Shown: positions 10,403 to 22,562, numbered from the stretch's first letter. The stretch: 64,000 bases of DNA from Opisthorchis felineus (GCA_004794785.1 SJOL01004833.1:30320-94319), one strand, 5' to 3'. Numbers and translations: made by a program. The notes: generated from the letters alone by a model not told the origin.

Positions 10403-11385
10403 TAAAAGATCGCGTCAGCTAGGCTGCAAAAAACTGCCAGTTCCAACAGTCCCCTTCGCCGATGTGGAAACGGTATTTATACTTCTGGTCATGGTGGCAA
10501 TATGCCACTCGGAATACAAGGTCGTTGTAAATTATTTGCGATGTCAAAATCATTCCGTCAAAACTTCCAATGGCGGTGGATAAACACGTCTTTCGTGGGG
10601 GCTTGATCAGTTGAGATGATTTCCGGGTGAAATTACGCGATTTCACAGGGAAACACCACATTTAAGCTGAATTTTCCCAGCCTCAAAGCGCGTCTTCTAC
10701 TGCCGGTGTAATCTCATTACCTTGGTAGCATGTGCCTGACTATTCATAGAGTATCATTTCTGAGCGAGGATGGGCTATTCACGTGATTGATGAATATTTC
10801 GCGATTCTGCCGGGCGCCGTTAGACCAATGTGGACAAAGCTATGCACCAATATTCACTGACTGGGTGTGATTCAATCAGGACCCGTATTCAGAAGTTCCC
10901 ACATTTTGTGTATGGTGATCCCTTTGTGAATGATTAACTATCGATTAGCTGCGATTAATATCCTTGTGTCCCTATGATATTCATTTCAATAACGATTGAA
11001 TTTCTGGGTGTTTCTACAGACTTCATAGATCAGGCCCAGCATCCACCCACTTTTCAGACACTTTCTGGTGTGTGCCTACTAAGTACGTTGCTCACCTGTT
11101 GTGTTCTTCCAAGCACTCTCGGTTGAATTGTTCATCCATTACTTCTGAGATTAACGAGGGCCGAGTCAGTTAAAGACACTTGGTGAATTTTATCCTTTGG
11201 AAAGCAGTCAGGACGCTGGATTATGCAACAAGTACTAGACGATCATGGCCTCTCTCATCTGGACAAAAGCCGCCGCACCTGCGAGGAGAGATGCTCACAA
11301 CCAGCGTCCTATTGATCTGATTTATTTAAATCTACTCTAAGTTCGATCAGCGGGAAGTCCAAGGATTGACAGTTGGTTTGTTCGC
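10403..11385. other. No gene seen
   Basis: No recognisable exon or repeat. Confidence 0.4.
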
Positions 11386-11452
11386 TGAGCTGGGCACTTT
11401 GATTGCAAACGTTTCATCACCAATCGAGGTGACATCGTCAGTGCGTTGTTAT
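11386..11452 (-). ncRNA. Hammerhead-like motif HHR-B
   Basis: On the minus strand: CTGACGA (CUGANGA with the variable base C), stem II GTCACC paired with GGTGAT, GAAA, and palindromic stem III ACGT. Stem I has GCA pairing with TGC next to the cleavage site. One extra U sits between the core and stem II, which is unusual, so activity is less certain than for HHR-A. Confidence 0.5.
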
Positions 11453-11680
11453 GGAGCGTAGTGGTGCGTAGCGATGGGTTGGTGGTTATGTGTTGATTAG
11501 TGTTGCGTGTGCGTTAATATACGTGCTGCTAGCCGGGGCTGGCTTTCGATCACGGTTGGTTGTTCGGTCGGGCAGGGGGTGCCAAGCCCAGAGGTCACGT
11601 GCGCGTGGACGAACTACGACACAGGATAACAGAGCAACCGATGGACATTTGAATCCTCTCTTCAATGTTGTTGATTTGAC
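11386..11680 (-). mobile_element. HHR-B repeat unit, minus orientation, with adjoining module M
   Basis: The part at about 11386-11575 matches the reverse complement of 16612-16812 almost base for base (GCTAGCCGGGGCTG, GTTAATATACGTGC, and the hammerhead block). The adjoining module M (about 11576-11650: GTGCCAAG, AGAGGTCACGTG, GACACAGGATAACAGAG) matches 16518-16595 in the same orientation. M is therefore inverted relative to the hammerhead part between the two loci. It encodes no protein. Confidence 0.65.
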
Positions 11681-12351
11681 CGAATGGACAGAGTGATTGA
11701 ATCTGGTTGTTATGGCCAGAATCAACAATCGTTTTACCCAAATTATGTGTTGGTGTACGCTAGTGGGTTCATAACAGCATCCGGTAAAAGAGATAGGATT
11801 AACCCATTGATTCCCTGGAGAGTTTGCTCCCAAGAGTTATTCGAATATGTGAACACGTCACGTTGACAAAATTTTCATTAGAATTCGAAGACAATAAAAC
11901 ACTCTGTAAGAGACTAGTCGATCGGGTTTCTCACCTGTTCTATTCAGATACGATATGTTACCTCGTGAAAAGTCCTTGCACTGAACTGGTGTGTACCTAT
12001 GCGCAAAAATATCAACGAATAAAATCTCTTCAGCTCCACATCTCGCCCTCCTAATGACCACGGAGTCATCTATTCTTCAGAGCCGAACTTTTAGAACCAA
12101 AAGTACGCACAAGATTTGTCCTTCATCACGAAGTGACTTCGTTCCGCTACGTCCCTTCTGTTTCCCCTCAGCATACCAGTTGCCTTTTCCGTTACCAGCA
12201 CATAATATTCCGTGTCTTGAATAAAAGGGTTGCACCTAAAGATTTACGAGCAGCGACGAAAATTTGTTCTCTCTCATTCGTTTCTTATTGTGTCTGATTT
12301 TCTTGTTGTCTGTTTCGAGCCTGAAAGCCACAGAAGAAGCGAAATACACTC
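11681..12351. other. No gene seen
   Basis: No recognisable exon or repeat. Confidence 0.4.
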
Positions 12352-12485
<134 letters not shown>

Positions 12486-14472
12486 CATGTACAGGCGTCA
12501 TATACTTGATGGTTAACAAGGCCAAAATAAAAGTGAACCGTTTTAAAGTACAACGTAGACAGCTATGTTTGAAGACCGTCACTCACTCTGGAGGACGAAG
12601 ACGCACGTGCACGTCCAACAACTCGCTCACCACCAAGACTTCACGGGTTGACAAAATTCATCTCGAACCGTAACCATTTGATAGTTATGATAGCTCAGCA
12701 ATGAGGATTTGAGCTAGTTCCAATGGTCTCGACAAGTCAACGAACACAAAGCGCGTTTCACACCTGTCCGTCTAACGTTTCCAACGTGACAGTATGATCG
12801 TCGAGGTCTATACTCCTGACTAGTTTTAGAAAATCCCCAGGAATTATTGAAAATGAGCAGATTCTTTGTATGGAGAAAAGTTAATAGTCTAAAAAAAAAC
12901 GTAGCCAGATCAGGTGGATGGTGAAAGCTCAGGGAAGGGAAAGTGCATCGCACCGAAAACTTTCGCGTTCCGTGTAAAGGACCAACCAGGAAAAAAACGA
13001 TACTCGGCGAAATGACCACTAAAGCGTAAGACACTAATTGCTTTCAAAACAGCCGGCTGAAATTTTGTCCAAACACATGGAATTTCGGGGATTCTGTCAT
13101 CCAGTAGAGAGAAAATAGGACGCAAAATGTCCGGAGGGAGTATATTTGTGTGGGGCACTGAATTTTGCGCTTCCTCGTGCCACAAGTGATGACAACTCCA
13201 TCGATCCATGGAGAGAAATGCGAACACTGTTTAATTTCTGCTACAGCCAGCTTGGTGGTTGCAGTGCCAAAGGTGCACTCCAACTACTTTCCGCACAGCT
13301 GGATTAGGCCATAAGTGACAGCACACCGGAAAGATTGTGATAACTTTCGGATGAGGGATAACATCTTTACCAATAGGTAAAACCGCAGTCTTCCTTGACA
13401 TGAACTTAGGGTACTATGACATTACCTGTCGAGCGCATGCACTCTCCATAACTTTCATGTATTCTTAAAAGCGGTACACGTTAAGTTCATCGGGCGTAAA
13501 ACGGTCGGCTGTAGCTGTTTCCAGACAAGGTAGAATTAAAACTAAGTATTTTCCTTAGGAATGCTTAAACTCTCGACAGGTTGGGTTACTCGGTTAGTTG
13601 AATCACTCTGGGTGCTCTCGCTAAACGTGCAGTTGTCACGCGGATACGGAAGATCAGAATGATTTTCGCCTCAGTCCAACGGCTGTTGTCCCGGTGCCAA
13701 GTTGCCTACTTTGCTTTCGGGAACGTGGTCCAAGGTATGTCTTCACCAAACACTACGTTGCGTCAGAATGTGGACAAGCTAACAGCAACTGGCATTTTCG
13801 ATGAAAGTGACAACGAACGGAAACCTTACTCATTCGCATCTGCTCCGGCTCACACTTCCTGTTCCAGATTCGTTGCATTTGGTCACATGGTTTGCGTAGG
13901 TGGCTGTGGTCACAAGCCGGTCCAGCGCGGTGATTGGCTCTACTCAAGGTTCACCCTCGGGCCAGACACCATGGTTTGCTGTACATGGCCGTTCTCCGCT
14001 TAAGGCTCGTTGCGTCCTACTTACCGGACATGAGAAAACCAGTTGGAGGTCACAGTCGCGGAAACAAAAGCTGAATACCGTTGCACGTTGTGGAAACTCA
14101 CTGTTGCTATGATCATCAGTAATTTCAAATAGGGGTAGCTGCAGGGAGTAAGGGAGAACTAGCCTCCGTAGAAGGATGTGACCTGTCTTCATGGGGTTGT
14201 CTAACGAACTGAGGGTGTAAAATCATAACATATACGATTATGTATTGTACATCACCACATAGTATAGGTATAAAACGTAGAGGGCGGTTCCATCATTTAC
14301 AGAGGACTGAGATGGTGATAAGTTGGGACGTATGAAAAGTAGTACTTCAAAATGCCACTGTGTCCTGATCCACCTAAATTTGTACGTGGGTGAAACATCC
14401 TACGGGGAGACAGGTCATGACTTGGCAGGATAGCCTGAAGGTCTCGACAAGCAAAAACGCAGCCACGTACTA
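12486..14472. other. No assigned gene; two unassigned open stretches
   Basis: A minus-strand frame at 12910-13227 is open for about 105 codons, preceded by an acceptor-like AATTAAACAG. It contains ILPPDILRPIFSLLDDR but matches no family that could be recognised. A plus frame at 13659-14003 is open for 114 codons, also unrecognised. Either could be an exon or chance. Confidence 0.3.
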
Positions 14473-14572
14473 CTGATCAGCCGCTTGTAGCCAAGTGGTT
14501 AAGTGGTCAGCTGGGTTCCAGCTGAGTCTCTCGCAAAACCAAATTTGTTTGCAAATGAGTGTATTTCGCGGT
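14473..14572 (+). mobile_element. Chimera: SINE-B head fused to HHR-A tail
   Basis: 14473-14506 is the SINE-B head (CTGATCAGCCGCTTGTAG, CCAAGTGGTTAAGTG, with box A). From about 14507 the sequence continues as the HHR-A hairpin region (CAGCTGGGTTCCAG, CTGAGTCTCTCG) to the end motif GTGTATTTCGCG. The join lies in a few shared bases (TCA). Confidence 0.65.
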
Positions 14573-16494
14573 TAGAATTGTTTTCCTTTCCCTTATGGTT
14601 TTGACTGTGGAGGATTTCCGTCAAGAGAACAACCGGATCCGTTTTTTTACTTCGGTTATATGGGTTGCTTTCTTGAATTAGGTGGGGGACATGGATTGAA
14701 TTAATCAGGCGTGGATTACCATTGCGAGTATGGAACCTACCACTTCTCCATCTTCAGTATCCTAGTATGCAGAATTTTGGCAATTCTACTCACTGTTCTT
14801 AAGTAATGGAGTGTAGGACCCCGATATTTTTCATGTTTTTTCCCGCTTAGTCAGTTCAATTAGTCATTTCAATGATCTTCTCTGGCTTGTTTGTTTTCTC
14901 TATCTAGGGATCTGGTAAGCCTAGTACATTGTTGACGGAAAGTTTGATTCAAACAGCCTTAGACACCGACACCCTCATCTGCTTACGAATTTGGTTTTGA
15001 CAGGAGACTCTTGAAGAGTTTTCAACAAGCTTATGAGTAGTGTGTTACTCTAGACAGTCTTAGATTCCGTCTGACAACCCAGAGTCTTGCAAACAGTGAC
15101 TTTGTTAATCGTCCGTATTGAGCCGGGCCGAGGCTCCCCCCCCCAAGATCCATTGGCCCGTTATTATTCAAAGTATGGTGACGAATTTTGAGTGACTTGC
15201 TTATTTGCTGTTCCTCGGTCAGTTTGTATGATTACGACATCCTCTGGACACTGGGCGAGGAGACGTACTTTTCTTTATCAATCATATCTAGCAGGTTCTC
15301 AGACAATTCATTTTAACCGAGATATAGGGACGTGTGTGCATGTAAATAGCGTGTTTGAGTGGCTGGCACCCGATTCGGTCAACAGTGATCAAAGCATCGG
15401 AAAGCCACGTACGGTTTTGGCTGAGTGACTGGTGTTGCGCGCAAGCCCTTGAAGCCGATGTAGACCCGAGGGAACATATCAGCGGGAGAACGTGCAGAGG
15501 CGTGCCTCAATCTGTCAGCCGAACCAACCGTGGTGCCAGAGCAATCGGCACTGACACGAATCACGTGTTTGCTCCCGAGGTATCGGTGTCGTCCGCCAAT
15601 TCCCTCGATTTTCAGCCTAATACCTCACCACATCTCATCCCAGTGTACCAACGGGATCAATTATTTCGCAAACCGTCAAAATGGTAAGGGAAAATCTAGC
15701 GGTCTTCCGTTAACCCTGGGATGAGTGATGACGTCACTCATATTTTATGAACTTGCGTTTCTCCTTTGTGCCGCTTTCGGATAGTCTTTGCTACACCTAC
15801 TCCGAACGCCGCTGCACGACGCCGACAATGAAAACTAAAGAGAACCTTTTACAATAGGTTCGCTGGTCATATCCTTCAAAGCTCAAACATTAAGAGCGGT
15901 TAAGTGTCATTTTGACAGCTGATCTCTTTCAACTGTCAGACATTTTGTATCAAATTACACAAACCTCCGATGTGATATCATTTGAAAGATAGTTTTGAAT
16001 CCCACGAGATGTCTCGGCCAAGCCATAGGTTTGACGTGGCACTGGAAACTGAAAACGTCAGGCTGAAGGGAGGAACAGACAGCCTACTGAGATAAACTCA
16101 GTGACGGTGAGAAATACAAAGTTTGTGCCCGACCAAACCCCCCACCCCTCGTCTAAAAAGTACGGTGGGAATGGCTGTTCTTTCACTAGACAAACTATTC
16201 AACTCTGGGAATAGAAGACGTGGCCAAGTGTTGATTACTACCACTCTTGGCTGAACTTAGAAGAATTATCAAAATTTATTGCAGAATTCTCACCAGGTAT
16301 TGAGGCTTCTACGGGTCGAAAGTGAACACTCATACTACGTACATGGCGAGTGTCCTAGAATTAGGTTTCTGCTCTCATCTTGTCCTTAACTGGACCTAGT
16401 CTTCACCGGCAGCTCACCTTGAATCGCTTTCCTATTCACACATTCCCTGCGTCCAGTCTAATGCTGTTTGGCCTCGGGAGGGGCAAGAACAGAG
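14573..16494. other. No assigned gene
   Basis: It contains a small HHR-A fragment (about 15005-15055: GAAGAGTTTTCAACAAGC, TTATGAGTAGTGTG), a run of nine C near 15136, and an unassigned 110-codon open stretch at 15355-15687. Confidence 0.4.
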
Positions 16495-16812
16495 GTCACT
16501 CTAGCATCAACCAGAGTACGAGGGCAGGGGATGCCAAGCTCAGAGGTCACGTGGGCATCGACGAACCAGGACACAGGATAACAGAGCAACCAATGGAACA
16601 GCCCAACCGAACAGCTAATCGTGATCGAAGGTCAGCCCCGGCTAGCAGCACGTATATTAACGCACACGCAACACTACTCAACACATAACCACCAACCCAT
16701 CGCTACGCACCCCTACGCTCCCTAACAACGCACTGACGATGTCACCTCGATTGGTGATGAAACGTTTGCAATCAAATTGCCCAGCTCAGCAAACAAACCA
16801 ACGACCATCTAC
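16495..16812 (+). mobile_element. HHR-B repeat unit, plus orientation, with module M upstream
   Basis: Module M (16518-16595) is followed by the HHR-B part (from GCCCAACCGAACAGC, through GCCCCGGCTAGCAGCACG, to the hammerhead and CCCAGCTCAGC). It is a nearly identical partner to 11386-11575 in opposite orientation, about 5 kb away. Confidence 0.65.
16722..16800 (+). ncRNA. Hammerhead-like motif HHR-B
   Basis: CTGACGA (16733-16739), stem II GTCACC with GGTGAT, GAAA (16759-16762), palindromic ACGT, and GCA/TGC starting stem I. As in the 11386 copy there is one extra U after the core. Confidence 0.5.
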
Positions 16813-17196
16813 GCTACCTGAGCTACTAACATTTTCGTCTACAGAAGTCCAAGGATTCCCCGCTTGAAGTTATACAATTACAGGATACCTTTAACAGAGA
16901 TTCCATTCCGCTCAATGACTAATTATATGGCACTTTGTTTCCAAGTTTCAACAATTTTTATTCACTTCGAAAGATGAGGAACTCGAAAGGTAGTTGCACA
17001 AATGTGAACAGGTGCACTCCCCACACTACCAACAATCTATAAGTAGCTCAGTGGAGGAATAAACTTCACTCGATTAGTGAAACGTCCATCTGAGAAGTCG
17101 CTGCTCTAGAAGCCAGTCAACACGTGGGATCGCGCGATGTGGATCCCGTGATTGATGGATGAGCGGCGCTATATCCTGTCTAAGTGCGAGTTAATC

Positions 17197-17390
17197 ACCC
17201 TGCTGATCAGCCGCTCGTGGCCAAACGGTTAAGTGTTCAAACTACTAGCCAGGAGGATGGGGGTTCGAGACTCTCCGGAGTTTCGCGAGGTGCGCACTGC
17301 TGATGATTCCCAATAAGGATGAAACAGCCGTACAGTGCTTCTCGGCTTTTCAGCATGGATTGGCTTCACTTACAGGATGAAATCTCCACA
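17197..17390 (+). mobile_element. SINE-B, best copy: tRNA-like head plus hammerhead
   Basis: The tRNA-like head has CGTGGCCAAACGGTTAAGTG (box A-like) and GGGGTTCGAGACTC (box B, about 17260-17273). The hammerhead follows at 17294-17338, then the tail CTTCTCGGCTTTTCAGCATG. A pol III SINE carrying a hammerhead is the known layout of the schistosome Sm-alpha repeats. Homology to them is inferred from layout and core, not from an alignment. Confidence 0.75.
17294..17338 (+). ncRNA. Hammerhead ribozyme inside SINE-B
   Basis: Stem I GCACTG (17294-17299) pairs perfectly with CAGTGC (17333-17338). The core CTGATGA is at 17300-17306 and GAAA at 17321-17324. Stem III is formed by ACAGC and CGT (palindromic ACAGCTGT in other copies). 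The predicted cleavage is after A17332. Stem II, TTCC with GGAT, has only three good pairs, so activity may be weak. Confidence 0.65.
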
Positions 17391-18461
17391 GATATTCAGG
17401 TGTTGAGAGGCAAGTCTGTTAGTGTTCTGGTTATGAATAGTCATATTAAGGATCAGAAGTTGTATGCACTAATAACACTTCATACTGCGCAACTCGTACA
17501 ACATAAATACGATGCCACGATAGAATAAGCCAAAAGAATTCATATCGTTTGAACATAACTGGTGAGAGTTCCTGAATGAAGATCCGGACGCGAGACGTGT
17601 TTCCTCTACAGCATAACTGCTACACGTGTTCCGTAACTGTCCGTGCGCGCGCGTTTGTGTGCTGCGTTAAGTTTCACGTGCATTTATTGTGGGTGAAGTG
17701 AAAACTGGTCTGAAGTCATATATGGCCATTCCAGCTTGAGAGTTGCAAAATCTGATGTATTTCAAGGTCGTAAGCATGGTATAAAAGTAAACAAACTGGA
17801 TGGCAATTCGTAAGTACATATGTACTGAGCAAACTAAGCGAATTGGTAAAAAATTCATCAAACAAAGCGGAACCGCTGCAAGTCCACTCCGCCGCAATCG
17901 GTATATGTTTGTGTCGCTCTGGCACACAAACTTGTCCACAACACCTCGAAGATAGGATGCGTATATCCTATCTGAACCGTTCTAAATCTTCATATCCCTC
18001 GAAGGTGGTGTGGTCCGCACTGTCGTACGTGCTTCTTGGCCTTACAAAATTGAATTTTCAAAGTCCCTCCAGTGCTTACAAACTATCGGTCACCTGACTG
18101 GAAAGTAAAGCAACTCACAAACCAAAAGCACCTTCCCTCCTAGCCTTTCAACCCCAGGTCACGTTTGCTGAATCTGCGCGGTGGATGGGGACTAGTGTGC
18201 GTTGAAAGGCCGCCGAGGACATTTGATATGGGTGTTCAAAACCCTTATCCGTGTGGTTGCGGTTCAGCTGGCCTTCGAAATGCAAGACTCGATAGAAATG
18301 TACAAGACATGTCGGTTTTCCAAAAAAGATTGAATTCACTTGCTCTGCTGAAACTCAAGAGCGTCCTCACTATCTACAACCTACAAATACTCTGCTCAGG
18401 GAGGTGGGCCTTTCCTCTGAAAAGCCGTCAGTATCTAGCTATTCTAGCCACACGAATCAGA
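17391..18461. other. No gene seen
   Basis: A fragment near 17580-17640 resembles SINE-C wording (GTGTTTCCTCTACAGC). Otherwise nothing recognisable. Confidence 0.35.
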
Positions 18462-18583
18462 ATGACCCATTCAGACAATGACACGCCTATATCCGCGCCT
18501 CAATTACCGCATCAGCTACCGCCTCCAATGCGTAGCCATCTGCCTACATCTCCCAGTTCATTGGCAGCTATAACCACAACGCA
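18462..18583 (+). CDS. Possible exon, proline-rich, unassigned
   Basis: It is flanked by an acceptor-like CACACGAATCAG and a donor GTATGT (18584). One frame is open and reads as proline- and serine-rich low-complexity protein (APQLPHQLPPPMRSHL, then PTSPSSLAA). Such segments occur in many regulatory proteins. There is no domain to name, and it may be chance. Confidence 0.25.
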
Positions 18584-20560
18584 GTATGTACGCTGTTTTT
18601 AGGGTTGAAGGTGATGATGATGATGATATGGACGGAACCTAGACGACGTCCTGTATTTTGCTGGGAACCTATGAGGAACTCCACAAGCAACTACGACTAC
18701 AGACTACGAACTCAGTGATACCGCCATGTAAACCGGCGCCTGGTTGGTAGACAGTTGTCAGGTCTTTGTAACGCTGTACCAAAATGCACAGTTGTTCGAC
18801 ACCAAGTCATCAGGGATCTCGAATCCGATCCGGAAAGCCCGCTGACATCTGGTTTTCAGGAAATGTCGGCCTTCTTAGGACAGTTATTACGCGAATTCGA
18901 AAAGATGCGCGTGTTCCGCGTTTCAATTTTAAAATGAATGTGTTTCATTCTCTTCCAGACAGGCACTAAATGTCTTAATTTTACCCGAAGAGTGTGTACC
19001 ATTACGTGAATGTCATGTGATTTAATCCTGGCCACTTAGCTTCAAGTGCCAAGCCAGTAAGTTATCGTAAACTTGTCTCCCAGTGCAGCGGTTCTTAGCT
19101 GTGTGGTCTCCACCCTAGCGAAAACATCAAGGTTTCAAAACAACACTATCGGCCAAGATTTCGTAGGTTCTGTTACTTCGACTGCGAGCGTGTTGTCCGT
19201 CGAGCACCAATGCTGTTAGGAATTTCGGTTGATTGAAGCACCGTAACTTGAAACTTGCGAAGATCCTTGTACACTGTTCCTCAATCTACAGCATCGGCTA
19301 ACTCAATAAGTCTAGTTCATCCAAACAGACGTTCATTTGCTTTAGAGCCCGAAAAAAACAGCCACTCAGAAGGACATTTCATGCTTATGAACTAAGGCTT
19401 TCGTTTTATGGTTCAATGACGCTCAGTACGAGTCACTGGGACAAATCGTCTGTCCTCAACCCATGAGTGATGGTCCGTTCATTTGTTTGTGTGCGCTCCG
19501 TAAAAGTTAGTAGCCACGGAATCTGTCTTTTGCTAAGTGAATCAAACAGCATTATCCAGAACCTCAGGGATATGGAGACTGAGAGGTCAGGCAGTAGGGC
19601 ATTCGTACACCACTTAATAGATATAGGCCACCGGGACACCTCGACCCAGCCGTTTATCACCATCTGTCGGACTCCAAGTAATCGACCGAAAGTCGTTCTA
19701 CAGTTTGCGCTGAACATGGCAGAATCAATAGCTACCGAACCACTGAGCACCACTCTCTGTGTACAGAAGCGATTGATTCAAACAACCAAACTGAATCGAT
19801 CATCAACGGGCCAGCCAAGAACAAGCGTCACTCTTATCATACACCGTTCAGCTATTGGCTTTCTGAGATTGTACTTCTGTATTCCGAATCTGTCTGCGCT
19901 TATTCGTTGCAGCGCGTCCGGCTTGCTAGGAAAGTTGCAATTTGCGTACAATACTGACACTCAGTGACAATGCATTAAGGACTGTCCTCAGTCAACCAAC
20001 TTTTTGAAAAGTTGGTCTATCAATGTTGTCTAAATTTTGTGTGCCACTGGATGGCTTTCCGACTGGATCTGTTTACTGCTGACAATAAGTCACCCAGTTC
20101 CATCTGATGCGAGCGGAGTTCTGGTTAGAAAAACCTGGTAACTCCCACAGTTCTCTCCGGCAGTGTGTTCACTACACTGCGTAGTAAGTGTCAACTTCAT
20201 GTTTATCTGATTACAGCTTTATCCTTACCCACCAATCTCGTCCACCGCCTGTTCGCTCATTTGGCTTGTCTCACGCGCGTCCACGTAAACAGTATGGTTT
20301 CGTGTGCGTGTTTGGTTGAAGCACATCCAGTTGACAAAAACCAGAAACTAATGTCCAGGACCTCCTAAAACTACCGGTTCCATCTGGAGAGAACTTCTCA
20401 AAAACCATTCCGTATGGTCTATGTCCCAAGAGCTATCAGACATTTGAAAACCGAGAATAACCGAATTCAGTTGCAGGTTCGTCAGGGTTCAATTTCACGA
20501 AGTGTGAAGGATCACGAAAAAATTACAAACTTTTCATATCTTTCTAAAACAAGTGTGTAA
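18584..20560. other. No assigned gene
   Basis: It holds a GATG microsatellite (about 18612-18630) and a 166-codon plus-strand open stretch at 19467-19967 with open minus-strand frames opposite. Nothing in any of them is recognisable. Confidence 0.35.
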
Positions 20561-20760
20561 AGCTCAAGATAGCTGGGTGGTCAAGGCCGGACTTTACTGG
20601 TCAGAAAGTTCGTGGTTCGAACCGAACCTCAGCATTTAGGCTGCACCCGTCTAGGCTTGGACAACTTAGCAGTACAGCTCAGCCATGGTACTTCCTTCGC
20701 ATAGCATGGTGGCTAGGGATCGAAGGGGTGTTACAGCTGGACGATTAGTTTTTTTTTTAT
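20561..20760 (+). repeat. SINE-A copy, full length
   Basis: This copy keeps the whole tRNA-like head: GCTCAAGATAGCTGGGTGG (box A) and GTGGTTCGAACCG (box B). The body and GTTACAGCTGGACGATTAG follow, ending in a T-run. Confidence 0.75.
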
Positions 20761-21014
20761 AGAAGTGGTGATGTTTATCAGGATGGGGACGAAAATATCA
20801 TTCGAAAACAGGCGATCAGTTATCGGATTCGGATTGTCCATATGGTCTGTCACGGTCATATTCATTTAGCCACCAGGGTCCCTTTCCCCACCGTTTTATA
20901 GCATCCGAAGGATTTATTTGCCATCCAGAAACATCGGCGATGAACCGTTGTCAGCACGTTTCTAGACCCACAACATATGCCGATGGTAAGTAGGGTTTGC
21001 AATCTCAACTCACT

Positions 21015-21095
21015 AATGATTTCACCCCGACTGGGGATGTAACGTACTCAGCCAGATTGCCCAGCTCAGCGAACAAACCAAAGGCCATCGGCAGC
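21015..21095 (+). repeat. HHR-B fragment, decayed
   Basis: ACTAATGATTTCACC, then GGGGATGTAACGT and GCCCAGCTCAGCGAAC follow the HHR-B layout. Core bases are lost. Confidence 0.5.
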
Positions 21096-21379
21096 CAAGT
21101 GCCGGGGCCAGTTCGGGATACAGCCTGATGACACTGCCGTCGTCGCGGTTTGACTGAACGAGAGAATGTAGTCACGCGGCTTTAGGCCTATGGTGTTGGA
21201 TTGTGTTACCACTGTTGGGTTCTGTTTAGTTCTGAGAAGGGTCTGAGTTTACCAAGACTAACAAAAACCAAAACAAAACCCCAGAGGCACAGATTTGTTA
21301 ATTAAACTGATGCCGTCCGAACAGTCCGCCCACTATCCTGGCGCAGTTATTCTCGTGAGTTTAAACCAAAAGGGGAAAG

Positions 21380-21570
21380 CACCGGACTCGAGTTGTTGTT
21401 CTTGTCGGAGCTAATCAACGGTGCACATCCCTGGCCATGCCTGGTTTTGAACTCCGGATATCTGACATGCGAGGCGAGGGGGTTCTCACTACTCCACCAC
21501 TGCACTTTAGACGCATCTGAATTATCACGCCTGAACAGGCGGCGATACCGTAACCAGGACGACAAACAAT
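21380..21570 (-). repeat. SINE-C copy
   Basis: It matches the repeat at 6105-6275 (GACATGCGAGGCGAG, CTGAACAGGCG) with a tRNA-like head on the minus strand. Box B is degraded (GAGTTCAAAACC). Confidence 0.5.
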
Positions 21571-21949
21571 TCCACTGACACTCAACGACCATGCTATGGA
21601 CAAGAGCCCAGTAAAGTACAAAACTAGTAAAGCCACGGTTAAATGGCAGCAGTCGCAAACAGCCTATCAGGTGTACGAACAACTGCATTCCTACAGCTCT
21701 CGACCAGTGGACGAATGTACACTTCTTCGGATCTTGACGGATATCCAGCAATCGTTCTCCTGAAGAGCACCTGAATTGCCGCTTAAAGCTCTCGCGCGCT
21801 GACAGGCTACAGTTGAAAAACTGTTTAATAAGACATCATATATGACGAACGCGCCAATACTAACCCCTGTATTATATCAGTAGGTGAAGAAAACCAGAAT
21901 TTTTCTCCGCGTCCGGAGTTTTTCGTTTGTGAAAAGTAAGGTGACGTGT

Positions 21950-22078
21950 TGTCTAAACGTAACACATTGCGTATAAGATTGCTGAAGACTCTTCGACAGC
22001 CCAAGACCGCTTTCGCCATTCTTGGGGCTCATCAGGTAGGCTCAGTCCCCGAGTTTCCGTCAACTTTATTTTCTACTT
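21950..22078 (-). repeat. HHR-A ribozyme copy, decayed
   Basis: CTGATGAGCCCC is kept on the minus strand, but stem III reads GCGGT instead of ACCGGT and the outer stem I is partly mutated. Confidence 0.65.
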
Positions 22079-22132
22079 GAACTCAAATTGGACAGATTTT
22101 GACATATACTCGCATTTACATTCGGGTTTTGT

Positions 22133-22320
22133 TTTCGACAGAAGACATAACGGAATTCAGCTGAATCTCTCGTTTATGATACACCGCTGCAACTGAATGT
22201 GCTGCCCCGATGTGCCTCAGTTGGCTCGACATTAGGGATATCGCAATATGTTTTTGTCTAGAGGTAACACACTACTCATAAGGTTCCTGAAAACTCTTCA
22301 ACAGTCCACAACCGTTTGTT
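22133..22320 (-). repeat. HHR-A element fragment, core missing
   Basis: The hairpin, spacer (GGGATATCGCAATATG) and 3' stem I strand (CATAAGGTT) are present in minus orientation. The sequence breaks off at ACAACCG before the catalytic core. Confidence 0.6.
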
Positions 22321-22435
22321 ATTCTGATTAACGCACACCATGATTACCCAAAATAATACCTACAGACGTTTAAATCCCATACAAACACATGCGGAAAGAA
22401 AGTCTGAGCGAACAAAGGGAACAGGATGATGGATA

Positions 22436-22562
22436 GCGACCTGGTGCGTTGAACACAAGGTCGCTGGAAACCTCGGAGACTTCGCCTAACGAATGAGCCT
22501 CAAGAAGGACAAAACCCGTAGTGGACCGTCGAGGGGTTTTCAGCAACCTTATGAAGGGTGTG
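22436..22562 (+). repeat. HHR-A ribozyme copy, decayed
   Basis: It reads CGAATGAGCCTCAAGAAGG and then AAAACCCGTAGTGG in place of the core, so it cannot be active. The 3' strand CAACCTTATG is intact. Confidence 0.6.

Noticed and set aside
19467..19967. 166-codon open stretch on the plus strand
   Set aside because: No recognisable domain, open frames on the opposite strand too, and no clear splice context. Longest chance frame outside the thioester gene.
20561..20640. tRNA gene with box A and box B
   Set aside because: The same tRNA-like head is attached to the SINE-A body in eight copies and does not form a clean cloverleaf.
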